From the NCBI GenBank assembly GCA_020633465.1, contig JACKDN010000030.1:23509-87508 (forward strand): 64,000 bases of DNA, in the 5' to 3' direction. The DNA comes from Myxococcales bacterium. Lineage in GTDB: Bacteria > Myxococcota_A > Bradymonadia > UBA7976 > UBA1532. The notes below the pieces were generated by a model. That model was not told where the DNA came from and searched no databases. It saw only the letters and a program-made list of their open reading frames with translations. Of the stretch, positions 1-21,826 are shown piece by piece. The position numbers were made by a program, and so were the translations under genes. Within the stretch, counting starts at the first letter, position 1; every line of letters starts with the position of its first letter.

Positions 1-108
1 TTCCTGGCGAACGACAAGGACGAGGTGGTGTGCAGCGAGACCTGCTACGAGCGACCGCCGCCCGTCGCGACCATCCAGGCGCCGCCGCCGCCGCCGCCGC
101 TGCAGTAG
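1..108 (+). CDS. C-terminal end of an unidentified protein (5' end outside window)
   Basis: An open frame runs from the first base to a TAG at 106-108, giving 35 residues that begin FLANDKDEVV, contain two cysteines (CSETC) and end in a proline run (PPPPPPLQ). Codon use with G/C at third positions matches the neighbouring genes, so this is likely a real gene end and not chance. The proline-rich end resembles tails or linkers of exported proteins in this genome, but the family cannot be identified from this fragment. It converges on the minus-strand lipoprotein gene that ends at 110, leaving one base between the two stops. Confidence 0.5.
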   Translation, partial: FLANDKDEVVCSETCYERPPPVATIQAPPPPPPLQ

Positions 109-109
109 A

Positions 110-2293
110 TCAGGGCTCGGGCGGATCGAGCAGGCCGGGGGCGTCGAGCGTGTCGACGTCCACCGCGTCGAGCGCGATGCCCTGCGTCTGCACCAGATCG
201 GCGGGGCCGAGCAGGGCGCCGTCGCGCGCGTTGCCTTCGATGCGGCCGCCCGCCACGTCGATGCTGGCGCCCAGGGCCGCGCGATCCTGCGCCACGAGCA
301 GGCCCACGCGCTCGGCGCCGACCAGGCTGAGGGTGTTGACGCGCACCGCCCCCTCGGTGCCCGCGCCCTGCGTCGTCTCGCTGCCGTCGAGGACGAAGCC
401 GTCGGCCACCCCGGGCAGCGGCTCGCCGTCGCGGTCGAGCAGATCGAAGGGCGCCACGCCGTCGACCACCAGGGTGTTCGCGTCCAGGTAGGCGCCCTGC
501 AGGCGCACGCCGACGCCGGCCGCGTCGGCCAGCATCAGGCTGGTGCTGCGCACGACGCTGTCCTCGATCTGAACGCCCATGCCGACGGGACCCTCGACCA
601 TCACGTCGGTGAGCTGCATCGCGCCGAGGTAGGCGTCGTCGCCGACGGCGTTGTCGGCGAAGGGCAGCAGCTGGGGGCTGCCGTTCACCTTGCGGAACAG
701 CCCCGCGTTGCGGATGCGCAGGCCCGCGCCGGCGAGGCCGGTGAAGTCGGCGCGCCGCACCACGCTGAGCGCAGCCAGATCGGCGCCCGCTTCGTCGTAG
801 GGCGACCGACCGGTTGCGCCGGCCGCGAAGGCGAAGGCGTCGGCGCCCACGTCCTCGACCACGAGATCGTTCAGCTTCATCGGGTGGCCGCTGATCTGCA
901 CGGCGCCCAGCCGCGCTTCGCGCACGACCAAGGCGTCGGCCTGCGCGCGAGACCAGTGGTGCAGATCGTACTCGGCGATGGGATCGTCGTCGGCCGACAG
1001 CCCCGGGGGCAGCGGCCCCTCGCCCAGCGTGGACAGCTCGGGGAACCAGTCGGCCGGCGTGGCCCAGTCGCCGTCGGCGAAGGCGTCGCCGTCGACCGCG
1101 GCGAAGTCGGGCGCGGGCATCAGCTCGCAGAGCGGGTGCCAGGTGCCCGGCGTCGCCGGCTTTCCGACCTCGCCCGGCTCGCCCGGCATCCCCTCGCGCC
1201 GCACCCGCACCCCCAGCGCCACGTCCTCGATGCGCAGGGCGTCGAGGTGGGCCCGGGCGCTCGACAGCTCGACGCCGGTGCCGGCGACGGCCGTGACGAG
1301 CGCGCCGCCGTCCAGCACGCCGAAGCTGCGCGCCAACACCACGCCGCCCGAGCCGTCGCCGCCGACGCCGTCCACCCGGCTGCGACGCACGACGACCTGC
1401 GCGTAGCGGGCGGCGACGCCCTGGCCGCCGACCTGCTGCACCAACGTCTCGTGCACCAGCAGCATCGCGCCGTAGGGGCAGACCGGCGATCCGGCCGGGC
1501 AGGCCTGCCCATCGTCCGGCGCGCCGCCGTCGGCCGTGCCGACCACGATGCCCGCGCCCGGCCCGGGACCCACGCGGCTGCGCCGCACGGCGACGGCGGC
1601 CTCGGTGGCGTAGACGTGATGGCTGCCCGCCTCGCCGATCCAGCTGTCGGCGATGTCGGCCGTGGCGACGTCGATGGCGCGCACGCCCACGCCGGCGGCG
1701 CCGAGCAGCCGCGCCTGGCGCACGTAGAGGCGGTGCAGGTGCTGCACGGACACGTTGTCGGCGCCGCCCTCGATGGTCAGCCCGGCCACCCACAGGCGGC
1801 GGTCACGCGGGCCGTCGGCGGCGCCGGCCGACGTCACGGCGCCCTCGACGATCGTCGCCGCCGCGCACGCGCCCACGACGGCCAGGTTGCCGCCCGCGGC
1901 GATGGGGCCGGCGTGGCGGCCGGGGCCCAGCAGCAGCACGGCGTCGTCGCCGCCGATGGCCGCGAGGGCGTCGGCGACGGCCGCGAAGGGCGCGCCGGCG
2001 CTGCCGTCACCGCCGGCGGCGGCCGCAGGATCGACGTACACGGCGCGCCAGTCCGCCGGCGGCGCGGGCTGCAGCGCGGACGGATCGCCGAAGCGCCCCG
2101 CGCAGACCGCCGACGGCCCGGCCATCACCGAGGCGCCGTCGGCCAGCGTCAGCGAGGTCTCGAAGGTGTCGCGCGGCAGGGCCCCGCCGTCGGGCTGCTG
2201 CTGCCGCGGCGCGCCGCCGCCGCCGTCGCCGTCGCAGCCGATGACGGCCCCCGCGAGGCACGCCACCAACGCCCACCGATTCGCTGCACTCAT
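110..2293 (-). CDS. Lipoprotein with predicted right-handed beta-helix (DUF1565-like)
   Basis: Predicted 727-residue exported lipoprotein. The N-terminus MSAANRWALVACLAGAVIGC is a type II signal peptide with lipobox VIGC, followed by a Gly/Asp linker. Around residues 70-110 the pattern YVDP-GGDGSAGAPFAAV-ALAAI is typical of DUF1565/pectate-lyase-like parallel beta-helix proteins, and the rest shows short repeated strands (VxVRxAxLxGAxGVGV type) consistent with a solenoid. No catalytic residues are recognisable, so the role is probably surface binding or structural. The start ATG (2291-2293) overlaps the TGA of the upstream kinase gene in an ATGA junction, so translation is likely coupled. The end is TGA at 110-112. 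Function is unknown; the fold assignment is by pattern only. Confidence 0.8.
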   Translation of the reverse strand: MSAANRWALVACLAGAVIGCDGDGGGGAPRQQQPDGGALPRDTFETSLTLADGASVMAGPSAVCAGRFGDPSALQPAPPADWRAVYVDPAAAAGGDGSAGAPFAAVADALAAIGGDDAVLLLGPGRHAGPIAAGGNLAVVGACAAATIVEGAVTSAGAADGPRDRRLWVAGLTIEGGADNVSVQHLHRLYVRQARLLGAAGVGVRAIDVATADIADSWIGEAGSHHVYATEAAVAVRRSRVGPGPGAGIVVGTADGGAPDDGQACPAGSPVCPYGAMLLVHETLVQQVGGQGVAARYAQVVVRRSRVDGVGGDGSGGVVLARSFGVLDGGALVTAVAGTGVELSSARAHLDALRIEDVALGVRVRREGMPGEPGEVGKPATPGTWHPLCELMPAPDFAAVDGDAFADGDWATPADWFPELSTLGEGPLPPGLSADDDPIAEYDLHHWSRAQADALVVREARLGAVQISGHPMKLNDLVVEDVGADAFAFAAGATGRSPYDEAGADLAALSVVRRADFTGLAGAGLRIRNAGLFRKVNGSPQLLPFADNAVGDDAYLGAMQLTDVMVEGPVGMGVQIEDSVVRSTSLMLADAAGVGVRLQGAYLDANTLVVDGVAPFDLLDRDGEPLPGVADGFVLDGSETTQGAGTEGAVRVNTLSLVGAERVGLLVAQDRAALGASIDVAGGRIEGNARDGALLGPADLVQTQGIALDAVDVDTLDAPGLLDPPEP

Positions 2294-4764
2294 GGCTCCC
2301 TCACCAACCGAAACCCGAACTGCACGCCCGTCACGTCGGGCCGATGACTGATGCGACCGGCGGCGCGCCCGAAGACCGCGTGCGACCGGTTGCCCGCCCC
2401 CTTCAACACCGCCCGGCCGGGCTGCTCCGGATCGTCCGTCGCGGTCCACTCGTGCACCAGCCCGGCCATGTCCATCACGCCGAAGGGGGAGCGATCGTCG
2501 GGGAAGCTGCCCACCACGCACGGCCCCGGCGGGCCGGGCGTGTCGATCACCTTCGCCAGCGTGGGATCGAAGCCGTGCCCCCAGGGGAACCCCCGGCCGT
2601 CCACGCCGCGGGCGGCGACCTCCCACTCGACGGCGGTGGGCAGGCGGTAGGCCGCGCCGTCCTGGGCGCTGCGCCAGGCGCAGTAGGCCTGGGCGTCGAA
2701 GCGGTTGACCATGTGCGCCGGCCACTGGGGATCCCAGGCGTCGCCGTCCTGGTCGACGGCGGGCACGTGGAAGCGACCGGCGACCTCGTCCACGTCCACC
2801 CAGATGGTGCCGTCCACCGTGCGCGGGGCGCGGGCGAGGGCCGCGTCGACGCCCTCGGCGGCCGCGACGGCGTCCAGGAAGCGGACGTACTCGGCCAGGG
2901 TGATCAGGTGGCGGCCGATGAAGAAGGGCCCGACGGTCACTCGGCGACGGGGTTGCCCGCGGTGCGCCATGGGATCCCCGCCCACGTCGGCGGTCAAGCG
3001 GGGGACGAAGCAGAAGGCCTCGTGGCCCGGGAAGACGGGCGGCGGATCGACGCCGAGCACGATCTCCTCGCCGGCCTCGACGCGCACCGGCCAGCGCACC
3101 GGCACCCGGCCGGGCGCGCGGACGCTGACGATGTAGCTGCCCGCGGGGACGACCGGCCCCTCGACCGGCTTGGGCTCGAGCAGGGGCCCGAGGGCCACCT
3201 GCTGCTCGAGCGTCACGGTGGCGCCGTCGGCCAGCACGTCCACCTCGACGCAGGCCGGCGCGTCCAGGCGGCGGGCGTACTGCCCGCGGTCGTGGCGCTT
3301 GACGCGGTCGGCGAAGAAGAGGGCGGCGGCGGGCTGCCCCTCGCCGCGGGCCTCGCGGTACTTGTGCCAGTACAGATCGGCCAGCAGGGCGTGGGCCTCG
3401 TCGTGGTCGACCAGCTCGAGGGCCTGCTCGGCGGCGCGCACGGCCTCGCCGAAGTGGGCCTCGGCGGCCAGGGCGCGGGGGCGGACGGCCTCCTCGTCGC
3501 GCCACAGGGCGCGGCGGGCGTCGAGTGGGGCGTCCGGGGGCAGGGCGGCGCGGGCGGCTTCGACGAGGGCCTGCTGCTCGGCGGCGGCCGCGCGGGCGGC
3601 CTCGAAGCGCTCGGCCTCGGCGCGGGCGCGGGCGAGCTGCTCGCGGGCGGCGGCCGCGCGACGGCGCTGCTCTTCGACGCCGTCGAGGAAGGCCGTGACC
3701 TTCTCGGCCAGCGACGCCGCCGTCTCGTGGCGCTCGGCGGCCAGCGGCTCGGTGGCGCGCAGGCAGAGCTCGGCCAGCGGCCCCGGCACGTCTCGCCCGC
3801 CCGCGACCGTGCGGGGATCCGGCACCCGCTCGCGCACGATCTTCAGCATCAGGGCCAGGGGCGACGCCGCGTGGAAGGGCAGCCGCAAGGTCATCAGCTC
3901 GAAGAGCACGATGCCCAGGCTGTAGACGTCGCTGGGCGGGCCGACGTCGTCCGAGGCGCGCACCTGCTCGGGGCTCATGTACTCGACGGTGCCGACGGTG
4001 GCGCCGCTGCGCGACTCGGGGCGCTCGAGGGCGGGATCGACGGCGCTGTGCGGCTTGACGAGGCCCCAGTCGCCGACGAAGACCTCGCCGTAGCTGCCCA
4101 GCATGACGTTGGCGGGCTTGAGATCGCGGTGCACGAAGCCGTGGTCGTGGGCGTAGGCCACCGTCTGGCAGATCTGCACGAAGATGTTGAGCAGGCGGGG
4201 CAGCGGATAGCGGGCGCGGGCCTCGGCGTCGCCGCGGCGCAGGGCGTCGACGACGTCGCCGAGCGAGCGGCCGGCCACGCGCTGCATCGTGTAGAAGGGG
4301 CGCCCGTCGGGCAGCATGCCGGCGTCGTAGACCGGGATCACGCCCGGGTGGGCCAGGCGGGCGGTGGCGCGGGCCTCGTAGAGGAAGCGGGCGCGGTGCT
4401 CGGCGTCGATCTGGGCCTGGGGCAGCATCACCTTCACCGCGACCGAGCGGGCGAGGACGTCGTCGGTGGCCAGCCAGACGGTGCCGCCGCCGCCGCGCCC
4501 GAGCATGTCGCCCAGGGTGTAGCGATCGGTCGCCGCCATCTCGGCGGGATCGTCGCCGCCGGCGGCCTCGGCCTCGGTCATGGTGGCGCCGTAGAACATG
4601 CTCGCTCCGCTGTGGGCCTGGTGCACCAACGTGGTGATGGCCCGTCGCCGCTCGGTCATCGTCGCCTCGTCGGCGGGCTCGACCAGGCGCTCCAGCGTGT
4701 CGGGCGACAAGCGCCCCTCACGCACCAACGTCGCCAATCGCTGCAGGTCTTCTTGCTTCAGCAC
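2290..4764 (-). CDS. Ser/Thr protein kinase fused to a PEGA-like and formylglycine-generating-enzyme (sulfatase-modifying factor) domain
   Basis: Predicted 824 residues from a GTG at 4762-4764, chosen because GGGAGG lies six bases upstream; an in-frame ATG at 4854 would add 30 residues of poor composition. Residues about 75-360 form a Hanks-type kinase: Gly loop GRGGGGTV, VAVK lysine, catalytic HRDLKPAN, DWG in place of DFG, and SPEQ. An Ala/Glu/Arg-rich coiled coil follows (about 360-480). A PEGA-like beta segment (about 495-568) precedes a C-terminal FGE-sulfatase/C-type-lectin-like domain (about 568-824: FFIGRHLITLAEYVRFL, YRLPTAVEWEVAARG, GVMDMAGLVHEW, GFRLVREP). No transmembrane helix is obvious. 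Kinase-FGE fusions are known in myxobacteria, where the FGE domain is usually thought to be a binding or output module. The stop overlaps the next gene's start. Confidence 0.9.
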   Translation of the reverse strand: MLKQEDLQRLATLVREGRLSPDTLERLVEPADEATMTERRRAITTLVHQAHSGASMFYGATMTEAEAAGGDDPAEMAATDRYTLGDMLGRGGGGTVWLATDDVLARSVAVKVMLPQAQIDAEHRARFLYEARATARLAHPGVIPVYDAGMLPDGRPFYTMQRVAGRSLGDVVDALRRGDAEARARYPLPRLLNIFVQICQTVAYAHDHGFVHRDLKPANVMLGSYGEVFVGDWGLVKPHSAVDPALERPESRSGATVGTVEYMSPEQVRASDDVGPPSDVYSLGIVLFELMTLRLPFHAASPLALMLKIVRERVPDPRTVAGGRDVPGPLAELCLRATEPLAAERHETAASLAEKVTAFLDGVEEQRRRAAAAREQLARARAEAERFEAARAAAAEQQALVEAARAALPPDAPLDARRALWRDEEAVRPRALAAEAHFGEAVRAAEQALELVDHDEAHALLADLYWHKYREARGEGQPAAALFFADRVKRHDRGQYARRLDAPACVEVDVLADGATVTLEQQVALGPLLEPKPVEGPVVPAGSYIVSVRAPGRVPVRWPVRVEAGEEIVLGVDPPPVFPGHEAFCFVPRLTADVGGDPMAHRGQPRRRVTVGPFFIGRHLITLAEYVRFLDAVAAAEGVDAALARAPRTVDGTIWVDVDEVAGRFHVPAVDQDGDAWDPQWPAHMVNRFDAQAYCAWRSAQDGAAYRLPTAVEWEVAARGVDGRGFPWGHGFDPTLAKVIDTPGPPGPCVVGSFPDDRSPFGVMDMAGLVHEWTATDDPEQPGRAVLKGAGNRSHAVFGRAAGRISHRPDVTGVQFGFRLVREP

Positions 4765-4850
4765 CGTGCGCCTCCCCGGCGCATCATCGGGTGCCCTGAC
4801 CGCGCAATCAAGCTGACCTCTCCCGGTGGCGACGGGCTGGCAACGAGAGG

Positions 4851-4895
4851 GCAAAAGATCACATTCCGCAAAAAGATCACACTCTCCAGGAATGG
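4851..4895. promoter_or_regulatory. Conserved upstream element, copy 1 (ATTCC-N21-GGAAT enclosing CAAAAAGATCACA)
   Basis: This AT-richer segment between the divergent kinase gene and gene A1 holds two direct AAAAGATCACA units. ATTCC at 4863-4867 is matched by its inverted partner GGAAT at 4889-4893, exactly 21 bases apart. The same layout, including the 21-base spacing and the core CAAAAAGATCACA, recurs at 13351-13393 upstream of gene A2, although the surrounding intergenic sequence has diverged. Conservation in a diverged background suggests a regulator-binding site or promoter for the A-B module and perhaps for the divergent kinase. The binding protein is unknown. Confidence 0.5.
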
Positions 4896-5002
4896 CGATC
4901 CCGATCCGCCTGTCGTGGCCGACGAGGACTGCGCGCGGTCCGGCGGGGACTGGTAGGATGGCGCGGCCGGCGCCCGACGGAGGCCGGCAATCGGGGATGG
5001 CG

Positions 5003-10172
<5,170 letters not shown>

Positions 10173-13100
10173 CCTGGGCGACGCCTGCAGCGTCGGCGTC
10201 GGCGTCTGCGCGGCCGAGGGCGCCGTCGTCTGCACCGAGGACGGCGCGGCGGCCGCCTGCGACGCGGTCGAGGGCCAGCCGAGCGACGAGGTGTGCAACG
10301 GCCTCGACGACGACTGCAGCGGCGAGGCCGACGACTTCGTGCCCCAGCTTCCCGAGCACTGCGGCGCCTGCGGCCGCGCCTGTGCCATCGCCAACGCCGT
10401 GCCCGGCTGCGTCGAGTCGACCTGCGTCATCGAGCGCTGTGCCGAGGGCTTCGTCGACCTCGACGGGGACCTCGCCAACGGCTGCGAAGCGGCCTGTCGG
10501 CCCACCACGCCACCCACCGAGGTGTGCGACGGCGTCGACAACGACTGCGACGGTGGCGTGGACGGCCCGGCGGTGTGCGTGGGCGAGGCCTTCGCCTTCT
10601 GCGCCTTGCGCGCGCGCGCCGGCTACGCGGACGTGCTGTGCGAGGGCTTCGGGGGCGGCGCGCTGGCGGCGCGCTACCTGCCCACGTCGCCGGCGCTGCC
10701 CGGTGAGGCGGTCCCCGAGGTGGCCGCCCTCGCCTACCGCCCCGCGGTCGGCGATCCCGCCACGGGCGGGGGCCACACGACCCGCGTGGCCGTGTTCGGC
10801 CCCGGCCTGCGGCTCAGCTTCGCCGTCCGCTGGGCCGGTGGTCGCCTGGGCGCGGGCGTCTTCGACACCAACGCCCGCCTCGACGACGACCCCGCCAACC
10901 CGGGCTTCGGCTACGGCGTCGAGGTGACCGGGCCCACCGACGCGCCGGTGGTGCGGGTGCTGCGCTTCCCGGACGCCGCCGTCGTCGTCGAGGCCGCGGC
11001 GCCTGCGCTGGTCGACGGCGCCTCGCACCGCGTCGAGGCCACCCGCGCCGTCGATGGAGCCTGGATGCTTCGCCTCGACGGCCGGCCGCTCGCGCTCGAC
11101 ATCGATCTGCCCGACCTCGAGGTTGCCGACCTCGACCGCGTCACGGTGTACGCCGCCGCCACCGACGGCGAAGCCTCCACGCTGGACGACCTGCTGCTGG
11201 AGGTGGACGGCGACGCCGACGACCACTACGCGCCCTACGACAACTGCCCCGAAGACCCCAACCCCGACCAGGCCGACGCCAACGCCGACGGCGTGGGCAG
11301 CGCCTGCGACGACCTGGACGCCGACGGCCTCGACGCGCCCGACGACGGCTGCCCGATGGCCCACGATCCCGCGCAGCCGGACGCCGACGAGGACGGCGTC
11401 ACCGACGCCTGCGACGCGGACGGCCGCATGCTGCTGGTCGACAGCAGCGCGGTCTGGTGGCACTCGCCCTGGCTGGTCGACCCCATCAGCGGTGTACGCC
11501 ACCAGCTGTTCGCGGGCGAGGAGAGCCTGCGGGACTTCGCGGGCGATCCGCTCACCGGCCGCCTGGCCGCCGTGCGCGACGACGTGCTCGAGGTGATGCC
11601 GCAGAGCGGCGCCGATCCCCTCCCGGTCGCGCTGTCGGCGAACGCGCCCGCGTGGCTCGACGACGGGGCGCTGCTGTATCAGGACGGCAACGGGGTGCTC
11701 TGGACGGTCGCCGCGGACGGCACCGACGCCTTCGTCTTCGCCGAGCCGGGCGCTGGCGAGACGCTGACCGCCCACGTCGACCGCGCCGGGAGCCGCGTCG
11801 TGCTGGTGCGCCTCAGCGGCGGGCTCGCGACGGCCGAGGTGGTCGACAGCGTCGGCCGGCCCGTCATCGAGTCGGTGCTCGTGCCCGCGGGGGGCGGCGC
11901 GCCGCCCATCGTCCGCCTGCACCCCACCGAAGACCTTCTCTTGGTCGCCACCGCCGAGGGCCCGACGCGGGGCGCCGGCGTCCTGGATCCGGCGCGCCTG
12001 GCCTATCAGCCCCTGAGCGACGCGCCGGTCACCGCCGCCCTCTGGGGCCCGGACGGCGCGGGCGTGTACCTGATCGAGCCGACCGACGACGGCGCGCGCC
12101 TGGTGCACCGCCCGGTGGCCACGCCCGCCGCGGCCACGGTGCTGGTGCGCCCGACACCCAACCTGGACGCGGCGACGCTGGACTGGCTGCGCCCCGAGGC
12201 GGCGCCGGCGCCCGCGGACCGTGATCACGACGGCCTGCACGACCGGGACGATCTGTGCCCCGACTGGCGCGCGCGGGGGTGGGTGCGGCCCGCCCACCGC
12301 GACGGCATCGCGGCGCAGAACCATTTTCTGCACGTCGAGATGGCCTGGCACGGCCACGAGTGGACGCTGGGAGACGTGCAGGAGTCCGGGAGTCGATGGA
12401 ACGTGCGCACATGGCCCATCGACGCGCGGGGCGCCATTCAGCCGCGCCTGGTGCTGGCGGCCGACATCGCCGGCCGACCGTACGGGCCGCTGTTCACCTG
12501 GACCGGGCGGGCGTACCTCGCGGTGATCGGGGGCGAGCACGCCACCCGCGGCGTCAGCGCCTGGCGCGTGGAGGACGGCGTGGTCGGACCGCGCCGGGAC
12601 ACGACGAACGGCATCGACGGCCGCGTACCTTGGGTGCGTTGGAACGGCGTCACCTTCGATGTGCTGGCGCCCGTCGGCGCCCACCTCGATCGGTACGAGC
12701 TGGACGAGACCGGCGCGCTGCAGTCCGAGACGACGGCGGTCTTCGGCAACGTGCCGGCGCACTTCCTCACCGTCTCGCCGGTGAGCGATGGGTGGCTGGT
12801 GACCGTCGCCGAGGACAACAGCGGCGCGTGGCGCACCTGGACCGGCAAGCTCGGGCTCGACTTCACCGTCACCCAAGGGATGGCGCTCGGTCCCCGCTGG
12901 AGCTATCCCCACCTGTTGCCCACCCCGGACGGGGCGCTGCTGGTGGGCTTCGACCCCAACATCGGGCGCCACCGCGGGCAGCAGGTGAACGCGAACGGCG
13001 TACCCTTCGGCCCGATCACCACCTACGATGGCGGCGGCTATCCCGACGCGATCAGCCTGCCGAGCGGGCCGGCGATCCTCTACGTGACGGGTGGGCACCT

Positions 13101-13307
13101 GCGGGTGCAGCACCTGAACGCTGACGGCACGCGCCGCTCTCGCGCGCTGCCCTTCGGCCCCGAGTTCGCCGACATCCGCCGACCCAGCGTCGGGGCGAAC
13201 GGCCAGGTGCTCGGCGTCGGCTGGACGACGCAGGCGGACCTGGAGCTGTGGTCGGCCATCGGCGACGCGCACTGCAGCGAGTGAGCGCGACGCGGGCGGC
13301 GTGCGCG

Positions 13308-13325
13308 GGGGCGGACCGTCGCCCC
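13308..13325 (+). terminator. Possible hairpin after B1
   Basis: GGGGCG (13308-13313) and CGCCCC (13320-13325) form a six-base stem with a six-base loop 24 bases after the B1 stop. There is no T-run after it, so it is weak as an intrinsic terminator. It may simply reflect base composition. Confidence 0.2.
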
Positions 13326-13350
13326 TGGCGCAGGGATGCCGCACGGTGGC

Positions 13351-13393
13351 CAAAACACACATTCCACAAAAAGATCACATCACCCCGGAATGG
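13351..13393. promoter_or_regulatory. Conserved upstream element, copy 2
   Basis: This is the counterpart of 4851-4895: ATTCC at 13361-13365, GGAAT at 13387-13391, 21 bases between, with CAAAAAGATCACA inside. It lies about 130 bases before the A2 start. A TAGGGT hexamer at 13474-13479 (TAGGAT at 4954-4959 in copy 1) sits at a similar place in each copy and could be a -10 box, but no convincing -35 was found. Confidence 0.5.
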
Positions 13394-13522
13394 TGTCGGC
13401 GCCGCGTCTGTCGACGGCGGGGCGGGCGCGGCACCGCGCATCGGCGGGCTGCACTTCGCCGGCCGTCGCCTGCTAGGGTGACGCGATCCGCGCCGCGGAC
13501 GGGCCGGACATCGGGGATGGGG

Positions 13523-18680
<5,158 letters not shown>

Positions 18681-21600
18681 GCTGGGCGACGCCTGCAGCG
18701 TCGGCGTGGGCGTCTGCGCGGCCGACGGCGCCGTCGTCTGCACCGAGGATGGCGCCGCGGCTGCCTGCGACGCGGTCGAGGGCCAGCCGAGCGACGAGGT
18801 CTGCAACGGCCTCGACGACGACTGCAGCGGCGAGGCCGACGACTTCGTGCCCCAGCTGCCCGAGCACTGCGGCGCCTGCGGCCGCGCCTGCGAGCTGCCG
18901 CAGGCCGTCCCAGGCTGCGTCGAGTCCGCCTGTGTCATCGAGCGCTGCGCGCCGGGCTTCGTCGACCTCGACGACGCGGTCGACAACGGCTGCGAGGCCG
19001 CGTGCCGGCCGACGGATCCGCCGGACGAGCTGTGCGACGGCGTCGACAACGACTGCGATGGCGTCGTCGACGGGCCCGCGGTGTGCCTGGGCGACGCCTT
19101 CGCCTTCTGCACCCTGCGCGCGCGCGCCGGCTACGCGGACACGCTGTGCGAGGACTTCGCGCCCGGCGTGCTGGACGCCCGATACCTGCCCACGTCGCCC
19201 GCGTTGCCGGGCGACGCGCCGCCCAGCGTCGTGCAGCGCGCCTATCACCCCGCGGCGGGCGATCCGGCGACCGGCGGCGGCCACACGACGCGGGTCGCGG
19301 TCTTCGGCCCCGGGCTGCGGCTGAGCTTCGGGGTGCGCTGGGCCGGCGGGCGCCTGGGCGCGGGCGCCTTCGACACCGACGCCCGCCTCGACGACGACCC
19401 CACCAACCCCGGCTTCGGCTACGGCGTCGAGCTCACCGGGCCCACCGAGGCGCCGGTGGTGCGGGTGCTGCGCTTCCCCGACGCCGCCGTCGTCGCCGAA
19501 GCGGCTGCCCCCGCCCTGACCGACGGCGCCGCCCACCGCGTCGAGGCCACGCGCACGCTCGAGGGCGCCTGGACGCTGCGCGTCGATGGTCGCCCGCTGC
19601 CGCTCGACGTCGACGCGCCGGATCTCGAGGTGACCGACTTCGACCGCGTCACCGTGTACGCCGCCGCCACCGACGGGGACGCCTCGACGCTGGACGACCT
19701 GGTGCTGGAGGTGGACGACGACGCCGACGACCACTACGCGCCCTACGACAACTGCCCCGACGTGCCCAACCCCGACCAGGCCGACGCCAACGCCGACGGC
19801 GTGGGCAGCGCCTGCGACGACCTCGACACCGACGGCCTCGACGCGCCCGACGACGGCTGCCCGATGGCCCACGATCCCGATCAGCCGGACGCCGACGGCG
19901 ACGGCGTCACCGACGCCTGCGACGCCGACGGCCGCATGCTGCTGGTCGACAGCAGCGCGGTGTGGTGGCACTCGCCCTGGCTGGTCGATCCCGTCAGCGG
20001 CGTGCGTCACCAGATCTTCGCCGGTGAGTTCACGCTGGCCGACTTCGCCGGCGATCCGGCCACCGGGCGCCTGGCCGCCGTGCGCGACGACGTGCTCGAG
20101 GTGTTGGGGCAGGACGGCGCGGACCCCGTGCAGGTCGCCCTCTCGGCGCGCGCCCCCGCCTGGCTGGACGACGGCACCGTGCTCTACCAGGACGGCGCCG
20201 GCGTCCTGTGGACGGTCAACGCCGACGGCACCGACGCCTTCGTGTTCGCCGAGCCCGAGCCCGGCGAGACCTTGGCCGCCTACGTCGACCGCGACGGCAG
20301 CCGCGTGGTGCTGGTGCGGGCGAGCGGCGGCACCGCGACGGCCGAGGTGGTGGACAGCGTGGGCCGCCCGCAGCTCGCGCCGGTGCTGGTGCCCGCGGCC
20401 GCGGCCGGCCCGCCGGTCGTGCGCCTGCACCCGACCGAGGACGTGCTGCTGATCGCCGGCCCCGATGGGGACGCCGTGGGCGTGGGCGTGCTCGATCCGG
20501 CCCGCTTCCTGTTCCAGCCCGTGAGCGCCGCGCCGACCACCGCGGCGCTGTGGGGGCCCGACGGCGCGGGCGTCTACCTGATCGAGCCGACCGACGACGG
20601 CGCGCGCCTCGTGCATCGCCCGCTGGCCAACCCCGCCGCGGCCACGGTGCTGGTGCGCCCCACGCCCAACCTGGACGTCGCGACCCTGGGCTGGCTGCGC
20701 CCCGACGCCGCGCCCGCGCCCGCCGACCGCGACCACGACGGCCTGCACGACCGCGACGACCTGTGCCCCGACTGGCGCGCGCGCGGCTGGGTGCGCACCC
20801 CACGGCGCGAGGCCACCCGCAGCAACACCGCCAACTTCTTCCGCCACGTCGAGGTGGCGTGGCACGGGCACGAGTGGACGCTGGGCTTCGTCCACGGCGG
20901 CGGCAGCACCTACGACATCCGGTCCTACGTCTTCGACGCGCGCGGCCGGCGCAGCCCGCTCATCGTCCTGGCGGACCGCATCTCGAACGTCCCTTGGGGC
21001 CCCATCTTCGAGTGGACCGGGCGCGCCTACCTGGCCATCGTCGGCTGGGGTCAGTCGCAGCGGGGGGTCAGCGCCTGGCGGGTGGTGGACGGGGTCGTCG
21101 GCGGCCGCCGGGACACCGCCAACTACATCGCGGGCCGGGTGCCCTGGATGCACTGGAACGGCGACACGTTCGACGTGCTGGCGCCCATCGGCGCCCACCT
21201 CGATTACTACCTGCTCGACGAGCAGGGCGCGCTGCAGGACGAGACGACGGCCCTCTTCGGCGACCCAAACGCCGACTTCGTGACCGCCTCGCCGGTGGCC
21301 GACGGGTGGCTGGTGGTGACCAGTGAGAACGGCATCGGCGCGTGGCGAACGTGGGTGGGCAAGCTGGGGCTGGACTTCACCGTCGCCGAGGGCATGGCGC
21401 TCGGGCCGCGCTGGAACTACCCGACGCTGCTGCCCACCGCCGGCGGCGCCCTGCTGGTGGGCTACGACCCGGACGTCGGCCGGGCGCGTGGGCAGGCGGT
21501 GAACGCCAACGGAGTGCCGTTCGGCCCGGTGGCGACCTACGACGGGGGCGGCTATCCGCGCGGCGTCACGCTGCCCACCGGGCCGGCGATCGTCTACATC

Positions 21601-21826
21601 GCCGGCGGGCAGGTACGCCTGGAGCACCTCGACGAGGACGGCGCCGCGCGCTCGCGCCCCCTGCCGCTGAGCCCCGACTTCGGCAACGCGCGCCGGCCCG
21701 GCGTGGGCGTCCGCGGCCACGTCCTCGGTGTGTCGTGGACGACGCAGGAGGACGTCGAGCTGTGGTCGGCGATCGGCGACGCGCAGTGCGCCGAGTGAAC
21801 CCCCGGGCAACCGAGAGGAGGCGCCA

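Noticed and set aside
4765..4854. Longer kinase start at ATG 4854
   Set aside because: The extra 30 residues are atypical and no ribosome site is present, while GTG 4764 has GGGAGG at ideal spacing.
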